The translations under genes were made by a program, and so were the position numbers. Shown piece after piece: positions 62,313 to 64,000 of a stretch of 64,000 nucleotides of DNA; the stretch's first letter is position 1; the number at the start of each line of letters is the position of its first letter. Source of the DNA: an uncultured Aquimarina sp. (GTDB lineage: Bacteria; Bacteroidota; Bacteroidia; Flavobacteriales; Flavobacteriaceae). Location: positions 124,001 to 188,000 of the forward strand of contig CANMLS010000004.1 of the NCBI GenBank assembly GCA_947498785.1. The letters run 5' to 3'. The notes under the pieces were generated by a model. It was not told where the DNA came from and made no database searches. It worked only from the letters and a program-made list of their open reading frames with translations.

Positions 62313-62829
62313 GATGCCATTCTATACCATCAGATTTATGAGTAATTAACGTTTTAAAGCCTATTGCATAATGCGCTTGTAATGAGCGTAAATTATTTGA
62401 TGCAACTTCAGTAACAAGGAGATTATAGTTTTGTTGCGATTCTTCTTTGATAGTTTGATATAAACCTCTAAAAACCCCTTGTTTTCGATACGCTTTGTCA
62501 ATACAGATTTGTCCCATAACAAAATAAGAGATATGCGGATCTAAATGTGCTTCAATTTGAGTAAACATAGATTTTAGAATTTCAATATCTTCTTTAAAAT
62601 CTTTGAGCATACAAAGTGCATAACCAATTACTTTATTATCATCTTTGGCGATGACATGTGGTTGTAAAGCATTCATTTTTTTAAGGATTTCAAGATCATG
62701 TTGCACGGTAAGAAAGCCTTCTTTTTCCTTTTCGCTTTTAGAAATTGATAAAGGTAAGTTACTTTGTTGAAGAGTTAAGATTTGTTGTAATTCCTCTTCA
62801 GAAGTAACCGTGGTATACGTTATACTCAT
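62290..62829 (-). CDS. GNAT-family N-acetyltransferase
   Basis: 179 aa, single GNAT domain. Core motif VMGQICIDKAYRKQGVFRGL is the acetyl-CoA loop (Q/RxxGxG/A type), and YNLLVTEVASNNLRSLQAHY the following motif B with Asn/Ser. Conserved entry at MSITYTTVTSEEELQQILTL. Substrate not inferable. Starts 8 bases after the M61 peptidase stop, so it is in the same transcript, and overlaps the S9 gene end by 23 bases. Confidence 0.88.
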   Translation of the reverse strand: MSITYTTVTSEEELQQILTLQQSNLPLSISKSEKEKEGFLTVQHDLEILKKMNALQPHVIAKDDNKVIGYALCMLKDFKEDIEILKSMFTQIEAHLDPHISYFVMGQICIDKAYRKQGVFRGLYQTIKEESQQNYNLLVTEVASNNLRSLQAHYAIGFKTLITHKSDGIEWHLIHWNWE

Positions 62830-62837
62830 GTATGTAA

Positions 62838-64000
62838 CTATTTAGCGTTTAACCATTTTTTACGATTGCTTGTGGCTTTTTTATCAGCATTTTGTTGTAG
62901 TACAATCTCAATTTTTGGATCTGTAGCAAGAGTCATTACTGTTTCTATCTCTTTTTCAAGCCTTTTGTAAGTAATCGTTATTTTTTCTTCAGGAGTATAT
63001 TTTTTAAGCAATTCAGCCAGTTCTTTTTCGCTAGTAATGGAATCATCATTTATTGCTATTATAATATCATCTTTATCTAATCCAGCTTTATATGCTGGAG
63101 TTCCTTTTTTAGGATAATTATTGATTATTGCGTTATTATTTTCATCAAATTTTATTGAGATTCCGTGATATGGTTTTTTAGAATCATTAATTAACGAAAC
63201 TCCAAACTCAGCAAATAATGTTTTATAATCAGGAATTTGACTATCATCAATATATTTTTTGAAGAAATCACTAGCAAAACTTTCTCCAGCGTATTCTTTT
63301 AAAGTGGTTTGTAAATTATTTTTGGTATATGGGATTTCAGTTTTACCATATTTTTTCCAAACTAGCTTCATATAGTCATCCAGATTAAGGTCATTTTTAA
63401 GACTTCTTAGCGATAAATCAAGTGCTAATCCTAATACACTACCATAAGAGTAATATGAAATAAAAGTATTTCCTCGATTTACTGGATCTACGGATGTTGC
63501 AGCATCTACAAAAGGAGCCTGATAGCTCATTTCTGTAGGGTTAAAATAAGTTCTGGCAGGTGAGTTCCAGACATAGTTATAGGATCTTGCTAATCCCTTT
63601 ATGTATTGCTCATGACTTAAAATACCAGCTCTACACAAGATCAGCCCAGTATAGTAACTGGTAAATCCTTCTGCAAACCATAGTTCTCCCGACATATTAG
63701 CTTCTTCAAAATCAAAGGGCTCTAATGATTTTGGTCGTATACGTTCTACATTCCAGGCATGAAAAAATTCATGAGATACTGTACCTATATTTTTTTCCAT
63801 TCCTCCATTGGCGAGACTACGTGTACTGGTAAGGATTGTAGAATTTCTATGTTCCATACCATCTCCTGATACTTGGGGCATATAACACGCCAAAAAAGTA
63901 TATGTGTTATTATCAAACTTTGGATATTCTCCAAATACGGCTTTTTCCTGTTCTACAATCTTTTTAATTTTTTCAAAATAAGTGCTAGCTTCTTCTTCTG
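62838..64000 (-). CDS. M61-family metallopeptidase with PDZ domain, C-terminal part (cut by window edge)
   Basis: At least 387 codons; the frame is open to the right edge (EEEASTYFEKIKKIVEQEKA), so the N-terminal part is missing. The zinc motif HEFFHAWNVE (HExxH) with downstream Glu in GELWFAEGFTSYY is intact. The last 90 residues form a PDZ domain (GISIKFDENNNAIINNYPKK, GLDKDDIIIAINDDSI). Family: glycyl aminopeptidase-like M61, usually exported in flavobacteria. Upstream of the GNAT gene in one transcript. Confidence 0.92.
   Translation of the reverse strand, partial: EEEASTYFEKIKKIVEQEKAVFGEYPKFDNNTYTFLACYMPQVSGDGMEHRNSTILTSTRSLANGGMEKNIGTVSHEFFHAWNVERIRPKSLEPFDFEEANMSGELWFAEGFTSYYTGLILCRAGILSHEQYIKGLARSYNYVWNSPARTYFNPTEMSYQAPFVDAATSVDPVNRGNTFISYYSYGSVLGLALDLSLRSLKNDLNLDDYMKLVWKKYGKTEIPYTKNNLQTTLKEYAGESFASDFFKKYIDDSQIPDYKTLFAEFGVSLINDSKKPYHGISIKFDENNNAIINNYPKKGTPAYKAGLDKDDIIIAINDDSITSEKELAELLKKYTPEEKITITYKRLEKEIETVMTLATDPKIEIVLQQNADKKATSNRKKWLNAK

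Overview
The window is A+T-rich chromosomal DNA from a member of the Bacteroidota, almost certainly the family Flavobacteriaceae; the genus cannot be fixed from the sequence alone. The evidence is Bacteroidota-type -7 promoter boxes (TAnnTTTG) before atpD, glyS, lspA and the rimB/rimK operon, many lipoproteins, a TonB-dependent receptor with a CarboxypepD_reg-like leader domain, a protein with a type IX secretion sorting domain, a DUF4270 lipoprotein, a single-chain GlyRS, a truncated GT5 'glycogen synthase' beside panC/panD, and atpD-atpC standing apart from the other ATP synthase genes. I saw no rRNA, tRNA, CRISPR array, insertion sequence or phage gene. Most genes are housekeeping or envelope genes.

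Layout. 1-4.6 kb: start of homogentisate dioxygenase (cut by the left edge), then uvrC and a coupled patatin/beta-barrel protein. 4.6-8.1 kb: a tight plus-strand operon of a retropepsin-like protease, RimK ATP-grasp ligase, AstE/aspartoacylase-like metallo-hydrolase and 5-formyl-THF cyclo-ligase, followed by a lone receiver domain. 8.2-17 kb (minus): small lipoprotein, lspA, then a four-gene ECF sigma/anti-sigma-HEAT/two DUF4097 operon lying between lspA and the traR/dksA-ileS pair. 17-25.7 kb: omega-amidase-like nitrilase, orphan lipoproteins, Ig-like lipoprotein, comF, coiled-coil membrane protein, glyS. 26-31.8 kb: T9SS-exported protein, xth exonuclease, OmpA lipoprotein.

32-39.5 kb is the accessory-looking part. 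It holds a zinc-ribbon/TerB-like protein and a large exported TPR-CHAT (caspase-like) protein, surrounded by gene-poor DNA full of short palindromic dispersed repeats, and a minimal S24-like protein with a palindrome upstream. 39.9-46.4 kb: aldo/keto reductase, radA, a 180-bp nested foldback, esterase-like protein with an Asp in place of the nucleophile Ser, flippase-like protein, panD and panC. 46.5-50.9 kb: GT5 protein, DUF4270 lipoprotein and glmS in one operon. 51-55.6 kb: TonB receptor with an SGNH lipoprotein. 56-58 kb: atpD-atpC. 58-64 kb: an unusual lipoprotein, an S9 peptidase split by a -1 frameshift at an A8 run, a GNAT acetyltransferase and the C-terminal part of an M61 peptidase.

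The strongest items for a second look are the S9 frameshift at a slippery A-run, the RimB/RimK/AstE/folate operon, the repeat islands around the CHAT gene, the 180-bp foldback at 42.7-42.9 kb, and the ECF/anti-sigma-HEAT/DUF4097 operon. None can be called a new system from sequence alone.
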